In this document: in pieces, positions 13,001 to 25,339 of the stretch
Numbering within the stretch: the stretch's first letter is position 1
How the letters are laid out: every line of letters begins with the position of its first letter
Assembly: GCF_004011695.2 (NCBI RefSeq)
Contig: NC_082408.1
Location: 2,217,501 to 2,281,500, forward strand
DNA length: 64,000 nt
Direction of reading: 5' to 3'
Origin: Ascochyta rabiei
Lineage: Eukaryota > Ascomycota > Dothideomycetes > Pleosporales > Didymellaceae
Program-made: the position numbers and the translations under genes
The notes under the pieces: model-generated
Database searches by the model: none
The model's input: only the letters and a program-made list of their open reading frames with translations
Told to the model about the DNA's origin: nothing

Positions 13001-15250
13001 ATACTATATTATATCTAATAACAGCAGAAGGAACGCAACCTTTATTACATCAGACCTATCTCCTTACTACTCTACCCTAGTTAAGCATAACTATAATAAG
13101 GGGAAAGTTAGAGGAACTTCTTAATTAGGTTAGGATGTTCTAATACTAGTAAAGACCTAATAACACTATAGTTCTGTTACTTAGTAGAAGTGAATTACTA
13201 CTTTCTACGTACAACTATAGATTTAGGAATCTTAAAAGGCCTAAGTAGTTTTATCTTTACACAGAATAATGCCAGCTATCTCTAATAGATCTCTAAGGGA
13301 GGGGACCCTAGGCAAGTACATTCAGATAAGGACTTCCTTATCTTACTATCCTAAATAAACTTATAATTATTAAGGACAAGAGGTTAGCATAGTATAGTTA
13401 AAAACTAAGAGGTTAACACACTATACAAACAAGTAGAAGTTAAAGTTTACCCTATTAATAGTCTACAATCTAATAAACCTATAGAACGTAGTTAGGAAAA
13501 CTAGAAAAGAGTTGCATATAAATAACAGCAGCGAATACTTAGTTTAAGACTACACAACATTAGGCCTTTTAATTACTTATTTAAAAGACAATATGCCCCT
13601 TTCCTAAAAGGAAAAAGGCTTACTCCTTAGAAAATAAGAGATTAGAAGTTTGGCAATACTCTGTTCCTAGCAGAAATAGCACTCTTTAAGGAAATAATTC
13701 TGAACAGAAAAGTAGATATAACTTTCACCTTTTCTAAATCTAGACAAATTTAGAAGGAGGTTTCTCCTCTATACTAAATTAGGACAATCCTATACAAAGC
13801 TTAGCAGGTTAAGACCTTCCCTATTATAAGAAGCCTAGAAGGAGAACTTATTAAAATGTTAAATAATAGGTTAGAGCAGGGTACACTTAAGTAATGCAAC
13901 CGCTAATACAGAAACCTATAGCATTTAGTGTCTATAAAAGACAGTAGATTTTAGTTTATTAATAATGCTTAATATATAAACAAGGTCTCTGTCTAAGATG
14001 TAGGAACCCTGCGAACTACAGACAAGTTCTCTAAGAGGTTTGCTAGTTATAAGATTATGTTACTTATAGACTTCTTCTCTAGTTATAACTAGATAACACT
14101 GCACAAAGATAGTAGAGACATAACAGCAGTTATAACGCTAATTAGTCTTTTATAATTATATACCCTAGTTTAAGGGGCTACTAACTTAGTAGCTGTCTTC
14201 TAGAATTATAATAAAGATTCTTAAGGATTACTAGCTAGATACACTCTCTTTCCTTAACAACGTTACTAGTAGTAGCCTAAAGACAGATTATAATAGCAAG
14301 GAAGCTGTACCTAGTGTTAAGTAATATATACTTAAGCACATCTAATAACTAGACAGGGTCCTTATAGACGTAGAAAGAGCTAGCAGCACAGTGTTAGGGC
14401 TTAAATGCTACTAGGGAAATAATTAATTAGAGGTAGTTGGCTACAAAGTTTCTGCAGAAGGCCAATATCTAGCACAAAAGAAAGTCAACAAAATTGTAAA
14501 TTAGCTAGAGTGTTGGAACCTAAAGGAGGTCTGAATGTTTATAGGAATTGTGGTGTACTACTGCATTAAGATACCCTTATTTGCCTTAAAGGTAAAACTA
14601 TTATTCTAGTTGTTAAGGAATAACGCAGTATAGCAATAGGGCAACGCAGAACAAAGCTTAATATTACTCCTAAAATAGCACATTGTTAACGCACCTGCGT
14701 TTATAACAATATCTTACAAAAATCCTAGTCTAGTGTTTCTCTTAGTTAATGGGAGTAATAAAGGCGCAGGGGCATGCCTTAAACAAATAGGCTTAGATAG
14801 AAAATAACACCTATGCAGGTTTAAACGCACTATCTAGTCTAAGGTAGAAAGAAGGTAGCACTTAACAAAGCTAAAATGTAAGGTAGTTATTTAGGCACTT
14901 AAGAAGTTTAGGATGTAGCTATATAGTATACACTTTATTATTAAGACTAATACCTAGACATTAATTACTTAGCTAAACAGGTTGTTATTAGACCTTTCTA
15001 GCTTAGTAATAAACAGGTAGCTTGCTGCAATTCTACTCTAGGACTTTAAAATATACTATGTAGTAGGAAAGAAGAAGATAGTTATAGACGCACTATTAAG
15101 ATACCTAAAGCTAGAAGGGTGGGAGAACCTAGACGAGCCTAAATCTAACGTTAAAGGGTCTGTTAAAAGCCTAATAGTAAATGTAGTGTTAGGTGACCAG
15201 GTTAAAATAAGGACTACTTAGATTGTAAGACAGGAATACTCCTAGGAATT
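10050..15250 (+). pseudogene. Gypsy-2 gag-pro-RT-RNaseH polyprotein, RIP-broken
   Basis: Recognisable pieces in order: an aspartic protease at about 12705-12860 whose active motif reads NTRA instead of DTGA, followed by INLI; reverse transcriptase at about 13880-14500, including SIKDSRF, INNA, DFFSSYN and a D-S-R-D-I-T-A block matching the IDFFSGYDQ region of this lineage; and RNase H / connection at about 14640-15130, with FLLVNGSNKGAGACL and YYVVGKKKIVIDALLRY. Many TAA/TAG codons replace Gln or Trp. Gag is expected at 10300-12500, but I could not fix its domains. Integrase is absent because the element is cut at 15380. Confidence 0.85.
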
Positions 15251-15461
15251 AGAGGACATCGCTGTGTTTCTACACTCCCTTAAGACCATAGTTAGGTTGA
15301 GTAGGAAAGAGTGTAGGGCTTAGAAGAAGAGAGCTATAAACTTCTTTAAGAGGGACAGCTACTTATTCTATAAAATATTAACATACTCCACGGGTGAGCG
15401 GATTAAACGGGTGAGCGGATCACTCTGCCAAGACCACACCAAACCTCCACCTTACCACGCA

Positions 15462-17600
15462 ATGCCTCAACAACAACATTAATCTACGCCCTTAAGAGAA
15501 GCCGCAATACAGCTTGCGCTCTAGGCAATTAAACAAGACGTAATACTTACTCTATAACGCGCTGCAGCTATATATAACGCGCCTTACAGCACACTACACA
15601 CTTAATACATAGAACAACCTACATAAGCTAATTATACTCCAGTTTAACAGATTATAGACTAGACTAAGGAGGACGTAATTGCTAAGTACATCCTTAAGCT
15701 AGATACACAAGGATTTACCTCTTAGCTAGCTACTGTAGCTAATATAGCTAATTCTTTGCCTACTAAGCGTAATATAGGCTATGTTAGCATAAAATAGCTA
15801 AACACGTTTGTTAAGTGCTGCCCTAACCTTAAAGTAATATTTAATTGTAGGTATAACTACAAGAGAGCCCTCTGTAAGGATCTAGAGCTAATTAGGGGCT
15901 AGTTTAGGCTTATAGCAAATATTAAAGCTAAATATAGCATCTAGGACAATAACACATACAACTTTAATAAGACAGGCTTTATAATAGGCTAGATATTAAC
16001 AGGAGCAGTTATTATAGGCTTAGAGTGTTAAGAACAGCTAAAGGTAGTGTAGTAGGGTAACTATAAGTAGACAACAGGTATACAGAGCATTAATAGCACA
16101 GGGAAGGCTATTCTACCCTTTATTATCTTTAAGGGCTGTAACTACCTGTTACGATCTACAGAACACAGGAAGGATGTAAACCAATTACAGCGCATAGGGC
16201 ACAGTAATTATAATAAGTCATTAAGTTCAGCGTAAGCAAACATGACAGTGTTATTACTTAGCAAGATGCTGAAGATTACGTAACATGATCAGGCTTAGCA
16301 TAATCAGTACAACCAGTGATTAGTATGATTAGTGCTTAGGGTAATTAGAGGATTCCCAACACTAATTAGTCTGTATTACTACTACTATTATTAAAGTATA
16401 TAGTTAGTAGGAACATAACCCTTATAGTTCGTGTTCAACCTTATTAATTAAGTTTGTCTTTAGAATCTTAACCTGCTCTCGAACTAGACAGTCTACTCTG
16501 TACTATTCATTGCACCCTATCTTCACGAGCTTTGCTTAGTTAATAACCCTTACCGATCCAGTAACCGTACTCATCCCTAAGAACCAATAGAATCAGTGCT
16601 TACGGTCTTTAACTAAAGTACGACTTCAACACTACCTCTCTGCCTGGTACAAAGAAGACAATCTGCCCTATAATTAGGTTATTAGAGTCTCTAAGAACAG
16701 ATAGACTACTAACAAGCTTAGTCTAGACTAGTTAAAGCACTTTAATGCCTATACAAAGACGCGCACCTAAGAGTTGTACTAGCTGCTCCTTATTAACAGC
16801 CACAAGAGCTACAACTTCCTTAACCTCTAACAATACTATAAGGAAGTAAACATTATTACACTATGTATGCCTCTAAACTTATTACACCTCTTACAACTAC
16901 TTAATATAGGTTGTTTGCCCCTCTAAAGAAGGCGTATAGGCGCTAAGCTAAGAATCCTATACATAACTACATTACTTATATTACTAAAACTAAGTTCCTT
17001 CTATGCTTTATAGGCGCCTATAAGGAGATGTTTACTTCTAGTAATATCTAAGAAGGCTTCTAAGGCGCTAGAGTAGTCCCCTTTAACCTAGAACAGGTTA
17101 TAATAGGTCTTGATGTCCGCCTACATACCCTACTGCTACCTTCTATAGAAGATGCTCCCTAGCAGTCCTAAACCCTAAGTAATACCCTGCAATTAGGATC
17201 ACAATTAACGCTGGTTTAAGAGAGGATTTAAAGGCATGCAAGCAGCTTACTAACTTTAATAGTTAAGGCCTTTAAAAAGCTTACTAAAAGCGCAGCAATT
17301 ATTGCGCATAAGCTAGTGTTAGCTAAAAAGAAGATTACTAGGCTTTAAACAGTAAATAAGGCTGCCACACAATGCAAATTAAATAAAAGAAAGCAGTTAC
17401 AGGAGGAGGGGGTCCGAACAGCTAAGGCAGGCCTTTAATTAACTACTCTGACTAAGTTTAGGGCGCGTGGTGATAGTAAGAAGGCAAAGAAGCAAGTGCG
17501 CGCTAAAGGAGGGGAAATAACCTAAAGACGCTGTATAAAGTGCTATAATGTTAGACATAACTTATATATATGTACGAAGGCTGTAAAAGATGTTTCTAAA
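15462..17600 (+). pseudogene. Pogo/Fot1 transposase (CENP-B-type HTH plus DDE), broken
   Basis: Would be a cut-and-paste transposase. The N-terminal half contains the CENP-B-type helix-turn-helix region (around ANSLPTKRNIGYVSI) and the DDE core (YNFNKTGF, where the first Asp is Asn). After the solo LTR it continues with SAWYKEDNLPYN, then NSHKSYNFL for the second acidic site and LLQLLNIGCLPL for the third. All three acidic sites are altered, and stops are frequent. The C-terminus has a Lys/Arg-rich linker and a degenerate Cys/His cluster near 17540-17580. Confidence 0.88.
16147..16631 (-). repeat. Solo LTR, variant 1b, with perfect target duplication
   Basis: TGTTACGATC...CTTCAACA, 485 bp. 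The 5 bp CTACC flank both sides (16142-16146 and 16632-16636). Joining the flanks restores the sequence found uninterrupted in copy A2 near 61207. Its 5' third matches 7859-8188 and differs from Gypsy-1; its 3' half matches the Gypsy-1 LTR. Confidence 0.96.
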
Positions 17601-18249
17601 TAATATTATATACTGCACTACTGTATATAAGTCTAAGGTAGGCTAAAGTAAGCTATAATAGTATAGATTAATTAATTAATTAATAAGTTTAACGTCCTGT
17701 GTGAGTCTAAGACTATATAAGACGAGAGCAGTTAAGCTACTCTAGTAATTTAAGGAGTGTGTTTGTAAAAGGGGATAGTAAATGTGTGTTTAAAGTCCTG
17801 TAGTGAGAGCCTATGCTCTAGGGAGTTAACAGCAGTTTTTAGGTGTCTGTTGTTTGTTGTAGGTACCACTTGTAGGTGCCTACTCTTATGTCTAAAATAA
17901 AAGCTAGAGTAGCTAGAATTCTATAGGTTGTGTGTAGTAGTAGTCTTATTAAAAGCCTTTGTCTTTGTAGGCTGTCTTACATTGTTTTCCTTACATGTCT
18001 GTATTCTCTACAGCTAAGTAGAAGGTGTTGTGTTATTTGTGCGTAGCTGTAGATACATCTATTGTTATCTACCTTCTGTATGTTGTATAGGTACGCTTTG
18101 TTGTATCTATGTCCTAGTTTTAGTTAGTAGTAGGCACTTGCCACCTCTCTCTTAGTGTTTTTAGGTAGTTTTATCCTGTTTATTAGTTCTAGACAGTATT
18201 TTACTGCGTAGGTGTCTATTTTCCTTAGGAATACTTTAGCTATATAGGT

Positions 18250-21200
18250 AACTAGTTTATATTCCTATTTGTCTGTTGTAATAGCTTTAACTTAAATTCT
18301 AGTTATAGTAATGATTGTTAAGTTAGAGGTAGGCCTCTTTTTTATTACTTCTTTTGCTAGAGAGTCTGCTTTCTTGTTTCCTGTAATGTCCTAGTGGCCA
18401 GAGGCCCATTTCAGGCTGATTGTGGCTCCTTTGTCTTTAATAGTTTTAGCTGCCTTTATGCAGCGTATTTGCTAAGCCTGTCTAGGCTTGTTTAAAGGAG
18501 TTTATATTCTTACGATAGCTGCCTAGTTATCTGTAAAGACTTAGACGTCCTATGCTGTAGTAGCTATAGTAGCTACAATTTTAAAGCCTCTTATTATGCC
18601 TTCTAGCTCTCTGTTGTATACACTTTAGCCTTTACTAATGTTATAGTTTATAGCGTAGATTTCCTTAGGCTGTTATTTGTAGTCTAGGACTGTAATTCCT
18701 ACTCCTATCCCTAGGCCTCCCTCTAGAGAAGAAGCGTCTGTGTAGATAGCTAGTACATTACTTCCTACTTTTTATAGCATCTGTGTTTAGTGTGCTTTTA
18801 CTTCTTCTTCTTTTAGTAGTCTTAAGATTTTAGTTTAGTATGCTATAGCCTTGTTCCAGGGGCAGAAGTAGAAGTCTTTTGGTTTTTCTTCTCTTATACT
18901 AGGTATAGCTTTTTCTATAGACTGTGTATATTTGCATAAGCTATGTAGGAGGTCCTATTCTTAGCCTAGTACAGTTAACCTCTCTTTGCTCTGCGCTAGA
19001 GTGTAGGTCTATGTTTTGTAGGGTGGACTTTAGCTGTGTTATAGTGGTGTAGATAGGGTAGTTCTTTAGTAGCTTCCTAGCTCTAAAGGCGTACTTTCTT
19101 ATCACAGAGTTTAGCCTTATAGTGGGACTAGCTAGTGCTGCCTCTACCTCTTAAGGTATTATAGGTGAGGTTTAGAAGGTGCCTAAGATTTTCCTAAGTG
19201 CTAGGTTCTGTAGTCCTTGTAGTTGTTTTGCTATTCTAGCTTATTACTTCTAGAAGACCTAGCATCTATAGTCTGCTATGCTAGTAACACAGGCTAGGTA
19301 TATTTATTAAAGGGCAGTAGGTGTAAGTCCTTTGCTGCTGTTTGCTAGTCTGCACATTCTATAGAAGGCGTTTCTTGCTTAGCTAATCCTTATAGCAGCA
19401 TGCTCCTTAAAAGAGAGCCTGTTGTTAAAGTAGATTTCTAGCAATTTAATAGTCTTTTTTAGAGTTATTATAGACATGTCTAGCAGGGTAAAAGTATTAA
19501 TATCTGCTTTTTAGCTTATAGTAAATTAGATAAGTTTAGTCTTTAGCGCATTAAACTGTATTGCACCGCTAGATCCTTTTGCAAATAGGCTAGCTATATC
19601 TCTTTCTAGTAGGTAGATGTTTTTCTTTAGGCTAGTAGACAATACTGTAATCGCTAGGTTGTTTAGGTAGGATAGCGAGTAGTTTGTAATTAACTAGAAT
19701 AGGGGTCTAATATATATCAAGAACAGAATAGGTAAGATATGGCTTTCTTATAGGATTCTAGCGTATATATTGCTAAATTCTTCTGTTTTTCTATTAAAGG
19801 ACAGTCGTAGTTAGCGTCTAGATAGGAATAATTAGATCTAGGCTATTAAGCTGCATAGTAGCTTTAGTTGTTACAGAATAGTAAATAGTTAGCCTAGTAA
19901 GACATAGTTAAAGGATCCTTTAATGTCTAGGATTACTGTAGTTATCATACGTTTTAGTTTCCTCTATTCTTATACTTCGTTTAGTAGGAATATAGAAGCG
20001 TCTATAGCTAATTTTTATACTCTTACACCTTGTTATAAAGGGTAGAGAAGGGTTGTTGTCTCTACTAGTATGCTAAGCTGTTTAGCTACTAGTCTTTCTA
20101 CTACCTTACCTAGACAGCTTAGAAGGCACATCACCCTGTAGGCTTTAGGGGCTAAGTAGTCTAGTTTGTTTAGCTTTTTTAAGATAACTCCTGTTGCACT
20201 TTTTTAGATTTAAGGGTAGTACCTATAGTTAAATAGGGTAGAGAACATATAGAAGAATATATCTGTTTCTACTTTATATACTGTAGTAATAATCTCCTAG
20301 TTTATAGCATCTAGTTCTAGGGAGCTACTTTAGATTTGTAAGGAGCAGGCGTGTTCTAGCTGTTCTTTAGTAAGAGGTAGCTATTTCTAGTTACCTTCCT
20401 AGTAGGTGCTCTACTCTATTGATTAAGAGGTAGGTGGGCTAGGGAAGAGAGTATCTCTTAGTGCTAAGTATTTGCCTTAAAAGAAGTTCTCTATTCCTCT
20501 ATGGCCTTGTATAGCAGGTATACTTTAGTTACCTACAGTCCTAGTATAAGACATTACTTTAAAGATTTATTTAGTGTCCTCTTTTTCTCGGAATTACTTC
20601 TAGTAGTTGTGCTTTACTGCTTTTACTGCTTATAGGTAGCTGTTTCTAGTAATTAGGTAGTCCCTTTTCTATATGTAGGTGTTAGTAGGGCTAGTTACTA
20701 GTTCTCTCTATAGGTGGCGTTGTTTGCTAAGCATGTTTGTCCTAAGTATTTTTAGGTCTAGGTTCCACTAAGGCTTACTTTAAGCACTAGTAGAGCTTTT
20801 TAGGATTGCAGCTTTAGCTGCATTTGTTATTACTGTAGTAAGCTCCTTCCCTATTACTTCTAGCTGCTCCTCTAGATCTCTGTCCTCTCCTTAGATAAGG
20901 AGTAGGGATTTGCTAGTAGAGTGGCTCAGGCAGGTAGTATTAAGAGCAGGGCTTTTTACTAACTCCTTTGCTAGCTCCTTCTGAAATAGGTCCTAGTCTG
21001 TCTTCTTTGTGTTGAACCTAGGAGTAGGGTTGTTTAGGAGCTGTGTTCTAGGCGTTGTAATTGTAAACAGGATGCCTAGGTGGTCTAAGCCTAAACCTGC
21101 TAGGGTTTGCTAGTCTTCTATCTAGTTTGCTAGCCTGTGCGTAGCAAAGGTAAGGTCTAGAACACTTTCCCTGCTTATATTTAGCCTGTAGAAGGTGCCA

Positions 21201-21890
21201 GTACTAGGGTTGTTTAATAGCTCTAAGTTTTATTCTTCTATCTAGGCAACTAAACTACTAGCGTTTAGTGTTATAGTAGTTATAGTAGGGTCCTACTAAG
21301 GGTGGTAGGTGTTAACGTCGCCTAGTAGGATTAAGTTAGGCAGAGTGCAGCTATTTAGGAGCTTTCTTTCTACTGTTGTTGTCCCTTATACGTTTGTTTA
21401 GTTGTAGATATTATAGATTGTAAAGTTTAACCTAGATTACTAGACTGTAATAGCTAGGAAGTCTAGGTTAGGGTTTAAATCTGCGGCTAGGGTAATTTGT
21501 ACTGTTGTTAAGCGTAGGACGTAGGCTAGAACGCGTAGCCTTATGCTGTAGTCCTAAAGTAGGGATAGGACCTATATAAAGGAAGGGTAGTTTATAGAGC
21601 GTGTGTCTAAGTAGTCTAAAGGTAGTAATTAAGTAGGGGTAAGCTATAAATCTTGTACTAAGACAAGGTCTAAAGCTAGTTCTACTACTAGTTATAAGGC
21701 GCTCTCTGTAGCTTATACGCTCTTATTTAGATTTATTTATAGAATCCTTAGGTTACCTAGCATTCTAGGTATGTTTATACGTTTATTATAGCCCTATAGG
21801 CTGTATATTGTGTACTATCTACTCTATATGCTTCTTTATAGTTTATACACTTAGGTATAGTATATACGCAGTCTTTATCTATAGTACTAC
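18250..21890 (-). pseudogene. LINE ORF2: endonuclease, reverse transcriptase and RNase H, broken
   Basis: Endonuclease: GDVNTYHP followed by two stops where Trp-Trp is usual, at about 21295-21335. Reverse transcriptase: a PILFLIYIRPLF block, then YLNNLAITV in place of the YADD box, at about 19640-19745. RNase H: ISLKWASGH, stop, DITGNKKADSL at about 18350-18430, close to the consensus HxxGxxGNExAD. The whole frame is riddled with TAG/TAA at former Trp and Gln sites. Confidence 0.85.
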
Positions 21891-21899
21891 ACATATTAC

Positions 21900-23450
21900 A
21901 CCTATACAGTATTATAGAGTGTTTATCTACACATATTATACATATAGTGCTATTAAGGCGCCTGTTTTCTATATGTCTAAATTGCTGGCATTTTTAGCAT
22001 TGTGTAGTAGAAGGTGTAGTAATAAACCTTTCTACTGTTATACTAGCTCCTAGTAGGTATAGTCTATTCTGTGTAGCTTATTATACTTGTTCTTTTCTGT
22101 TTTAAACGCTATACAGACAGATCCTAGTTATTGCTTTTGTCTTCTTTTATAGCTTGTTAGCTAAAATAGGTTTCCCACTATAGTTAGGCCCTTGTTAAAG
22201 GTAGTTATTTCTGACTTAAGCACCTCTAGGTCCTAGTTTGTTTCTAGAAATGTGGGGATGTTGTGTAGGATTACTTTGTGCCATAATTCTATTAGAGGGG
22301 CTTCCTTGTAGGTAATATCTAATTGCCAGATTACTTAGTTTTTAAGCAGGTATTTTGCTGTAAAGAAGGGTGTAGTAGTAAGAACAATATTGTTTCTTCT
22401 GCTTAGGCTAGCAGAAGCAATTACAGGGAGACTTACTCCTTTATATATAAAGGCCTTATTAAAAGCGTTATGCATTTTAAGAGGAGTAAAAGAGGGTAGT
22501 TCTTGTTCTTATGTAAGAACTAGTTAGCGTACACTCAGAAAGGTCTTTACAATAGTAGGTTGCTGCTTTTTTATAACTGTTTACTACTCTATATTTTTAG
22601 GGAGGTTAGCTAAAGCTGTAGATGCGTATAAAGTATAGTAGGTAAAAGGTTAAATAGTAGGAGTCTTAGTAGCTAAAGTAGGTTTTTAAAGGAGTTTTGC
22701 TCTTGTTTTAATGAACTTTAACACTGTTCTAAGGTTAAATACTTAAGACGCTAGGATAGAAAGGTCTTGTTTGTTTATCCTGTTGTTTTCTGTGTAGTCC
22801 CTAAAGATTTTAAGAAGGTCTAGGAGGTTTAATTGTTCCTTGTTTAAGGTAGCTAGGGAAGAAGCCTAAATAATTATTATCCTAGCAATAGATAGCGCTT
22901 CTTTTACTGTCTTAGCTACAGAAGCCTAGGTTATAGGCCTAGTAGCTATGTTAAATTAGAAAGGGGGGAGGCTAGGTGCTGTTAGAGTAGCAGGTCTGCT
23001 AGCTAGTTGTTTAGAAGGAGCAGAGGGTAAAGGTATAGTTGCAGTTCTGTTAAATATACTAGGTTATTGTATTTCTAGAGTAGATTGCTAAAGAGGTGTT
23101 AACAATAAGGGTATAGACAGAGGTCTAGGGGTAGGTGTAGGCTAGTACATCTCTCCTAGAGGAATTAGGGAGCTTAGGGGGCTTATTTCTATTGTCTCCG
23201 TATTTAGAGATCGCTCTCTATTAGGTGGTGGTTCTGGTTCTATAGTTCTAGGATCCTAGTCCTAGGTAGGTATTCCTTCTCTTTTATAAAGAACTAACTG
23301 TAAATAACTAGAAGGGAGCTTGCTTTTGCACAGGCAGAGGTACCTAGTCTTTATCTGCTTTTCAGGGCTAAAAAACAAGGAAAAGGGCAGTCCTACCTTT
23401 ACTAATCTTGCCTTTATTTTAATCTTACTGGCCTAACTAGTTAACCTCTA
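21900..23450 (-). pseudogene. LINE ORF1 (Gag-like, CCHC zinc knuckles), broken
   Basis: Nucleic-acid-binding ORF1 protein of the LINE. Near its C-terminus the minus strand reads C-stop-KCQQFRHIENR followed by CIICVDKHSIILYRCNMC, i.e. serial CCHC-type knuckles with RIP changes, at about 21880-22010. Upstream there are Pro/Ser/Thr-rich stretches (about 22900-23300). Stops prevent any intact frame. Confidence 0.7.
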
Positions 23451-23559
23451 GGAGTAGAAAGAAGGGGTTAATAGCAGAAAGCTAAGGAAAGGCTTGTTGC
23501 TATCTAGTGGAGATAGGTTATTTTGTTAGTTTTTGTGTTCTTTTAGATAAGATCTTTAA

Positions 23560-23899
23560 GATAAGATAAGATAAGATAGGTTATTACAGGGGTAGTCTGT
23601 GCTCTGCAAATCCGATTTTTTTTGCAACAGAACAGGTTGGGTAACCAGGCAGCGTGCAGCAACTAGAAGCCTAGATGCTCTAGGAAGCTCAGGATAGTAT
23701 ATCCTTGCTGGGTTAAGATAGATTCTGATGTTTTTTCGGTGTGCAGGGCCCTATGTCCAAATTTCGCTTTGTCGTGTTGCTAAAAGAGCCTAGAACAGAC
23801 CATGTTCACAAGAAAATGCGGAATTTAAGTGTTAGGCAAATTAGGTTAGGTACTTTATTAATATACACAGTATACACATATGTAACAAGCTTGTAGTAT
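23560..23899. other. LINE 5' flank and unassigned sequence
   Basis: Contains a (GATAA)n microsatellite at 23563-23577 and otherwise moderate-GC sequence with little RIP. No gene was recognised. The left boundary of the small LTR element is somewhere near 23900. Confidence 0.4.
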
Positions 23900-24886
23900 T
23901 CTAGTATAAGTATTAAAGCATCTCGTTTAGCAGGCACATTAAAGAGAGAGATAAAAGAAGGATGAATGTAGAGAGGATTTGTGTAGAAAGATAGATTAAA
24001 GGATGCGTGTCTATCTATTAGATGGATAGATGCCCCTCTTATACCTGGCATCTGAGGAATTACTAAGGTAATCCCTCTGTGCACTAGCATTACTGACGTA
24101 GTCTCTCTGTGCTACAGCACAAACCTCCCCCCCCTTAACAGTATGGTCCTATCATGCTGCAATAGCCACAGATAGCCACTAACGATAGGGAGAGAGACGG
24201 TGCTGAGGTGTGACCCACAAATGGCCACTGTTGATAGATAGAGGCGGAGAGACAGTGCTAAGGTGTGACCCATAGCGCTTCACCTCCCTATGTCTAATTA
24301 GATAATACCAGGTGCCACCTGGCAGGTGCTGATTGGCTGGCATGTGGCATTCCTTAGGATCTAACAGATCCGCCAGATCCGCCGGATGTGCTGGATCTAA
24401 GTGCTAACGGATACTCCGGATGTGCTGGATCAACTAGGTGCTGACAGATACTCTAGATCTGCTGGATCTAAGTGCTAAGTGCCAGCCAGAGTGCTGAGAT
24501 TCGCTGGATTAACTGAGTGCAAAGCAGCGTGCTCATAAGTCCGATAATAACGTCCTAGTCCAGAATTAACAGGATTATTCGTAGGGCATGCCCCAGCCTT
24601 CAGAGTAGCAGAATTGTGATGTTGCCTCCTATACCGTGCCCCCCTAGTTAGGTTACCATTTAGTTCCAGTATAAGTATCAAAGCATCTCGTTTAGCAGGC
24701 ACATTAAAGAGAGAGAGACAAAAGAAGGATGGATTTAGAGAGGATTTGTGTAGAGAGATAGATTAATGGATGCGTCTATCCACTAGATTGATAGATGCCC
24801 CTCTTATACCTAGCATCTAAGGAATTACCGAGGTAATCCCTCTGTGCACTAGCATTACTAAGGTAGTCACTCTGTGCACCGGCACA
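23900..24886 (-). mobile_element. Small non-coding LTR element (TRIM-like), about 1 kb
   Basis: Two LTR copies (23900-24121, truncated on its left, and 24546-24886) enclose only about 424 bp. A polypurine tract (read on minus) lies beside the left LTR at 24122-24134. The LTRs are the same family as the Gypsy-2 5' LTR, so this may be a non-autonomous derivative mobilised by Gypsy-2-type elements, or simply a deletion remnant. The internal part has no ORF but does have a tandem repeat. It is much less RIP-affected than its surroundings. Confidence 0.7.
24384..24478. repeat. Short tandem repeat inside the small LTR element
   Basis: Three tandem units of about 34-36 bp carry GGATGTGCTGGATC, GTGCTAACGGATACTC and variants. 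They follow a GATCCGCCAGATCCGCCGG block at 24366-24384. The repeat is confined to the non-coding interior. Confidence 0.6.
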
Positions 24887-24977
24887 GTAGTACTAGGCTT
24901 AGTTAATTAATTGTATTTGATTTGTGTCTATCTAAATGCTGATGTTCTGTGTTGTATATATACAAAGGAGATTTGTA

Positions 24978-25252
24978 TGTTACGTAATCTTGCTAAACAA
25001 GCTTCTAAGGTACTTTAGAGGAGCTCGGTTCAAAAGGAGCGGCTTACATTAGATGACCAGCTCTACCGAGGTACGAGCGGCTTATCGCGGATAGCTAGCT
25101 CTAACTACATACGAGCCTCTGTATGTAGATCTACACGCTTACTTACGCAACAATATATAAACTCCATTATCTCCTAAAAATCTCTCTGCACAACTTGAAC
25201 AAAATTCTTTCTTACCCTAGAGCCCTAATTTATAGGCTTTCTGTTTGTTACA
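24978..25252 (+). repeat. Possible solo LTR or native promoter block upstream of the effector gene
   Basis: Begins TGTTACG and ends TGTTACA, contains a TATA-like AATATATAAAC at about 25149-25159 and lacks RIP stops. The ends resemble an LTR, but the flanks (TTGTA and TTGGT) do not form a clean duplication and no second copy is in the window. It could equally be the native promoter of the gene at 25374. Confidence 0.35.
25149..25159 (+). promoter_or_regulatory. TATA-like element upstream of the effector gene
   Basis: AATATATAAAC lies about 215-225 bp before the ATG at 25374 and is followed by a pyrimidine-rich stretch (CTCCATTATCTCC) typical of fungal transcription starts. No experimental support. 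Confidence 0.4.
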
Positions 25253-25339
25253 TTGGTTTTTTATTCTTATTTACTAGCTAAGATAAAGCTAGACCTACTT
25301 TGCTGAGCACAACGACAGTTAGTATAGCATTAAAGAATC

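Larger units (their letters stand above)
9156..15380 (+). mobile_element. Gypsy-2: Ty3/Gypsy retrotransposon, 3' end missing
   Basis: Plus-strand element of a different lineage from Gypsy-1. Its 5' LTR (9156 to about 10013) is split by a solo LTR. A primer-binding-like TATCAGAGC lies at 10016-10024, resembling the common initiator-Met tRNA primer site. Gag, protease, reverse transcriptase and RNase H follow. The element stops at pogo A1 (15381) before any integrase or 3' LTR. LTR-like copies of the same family form the small element at 23900-24886. Confidence 0.85.
15381..17660 (+). mobile_element. Pogo/Fot1-like DNA transposon A1, split by a solo LTR, right end missing
   Basis: Left terminus ACATACTCCAC is a mutated form of the family terminus ACGTACTCTAC and is preceded by TA. 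It carries the doubled GGGTGAGCGGAT motif of family A. The transposase frame starts at ATG 15462 (MPQQQH) and runs to about 17600. A solo LTR (16147-16631) interrupts it between codons that are continuous in copy A2. The right terminal repeat is missing where the LINE tail begins at about 17660. Net length without the LTR is about 1.79 kb against 1.86 kb for a complete copy. Confidence 0.9.
17661..23640 (-). mobile_element. Tad-like non-LTR retrotransposon (LINE), about 6 kb
   Basis: Minus-strand LINE with an (ATTA)n tail at 17666-17692. Order from its 5' end (right) to 3' end (left): ORF1 with CCHC knuckles, apurinic endonuclease, reverse transcriptase, RNase H and tail. This layout, with an RNase H after the RT, fits the Tad1/I-like LINE group of filamentous fungi. 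A GATAA microsatellite lies near the 5' end at about 23563-23577. The tail abuts pogo A1. I could not define target duplications, and the 5' limit (23640-23800) is approximate. Confidence 0.87.

Noticed and set aside
21808..22053. 81-codon plus-strand open frame
   Set aside because: Antisense to the LINE ORF1 zinc-knuckle region; composition is low-complexity Tyr/Ser/Ile.
23806..24090. 94-codon minus-strand open frame as a gene
   Set aside because: It lies mostly in the left LTR of the small element, and its second half repeats in the right LTR (24475-24702).
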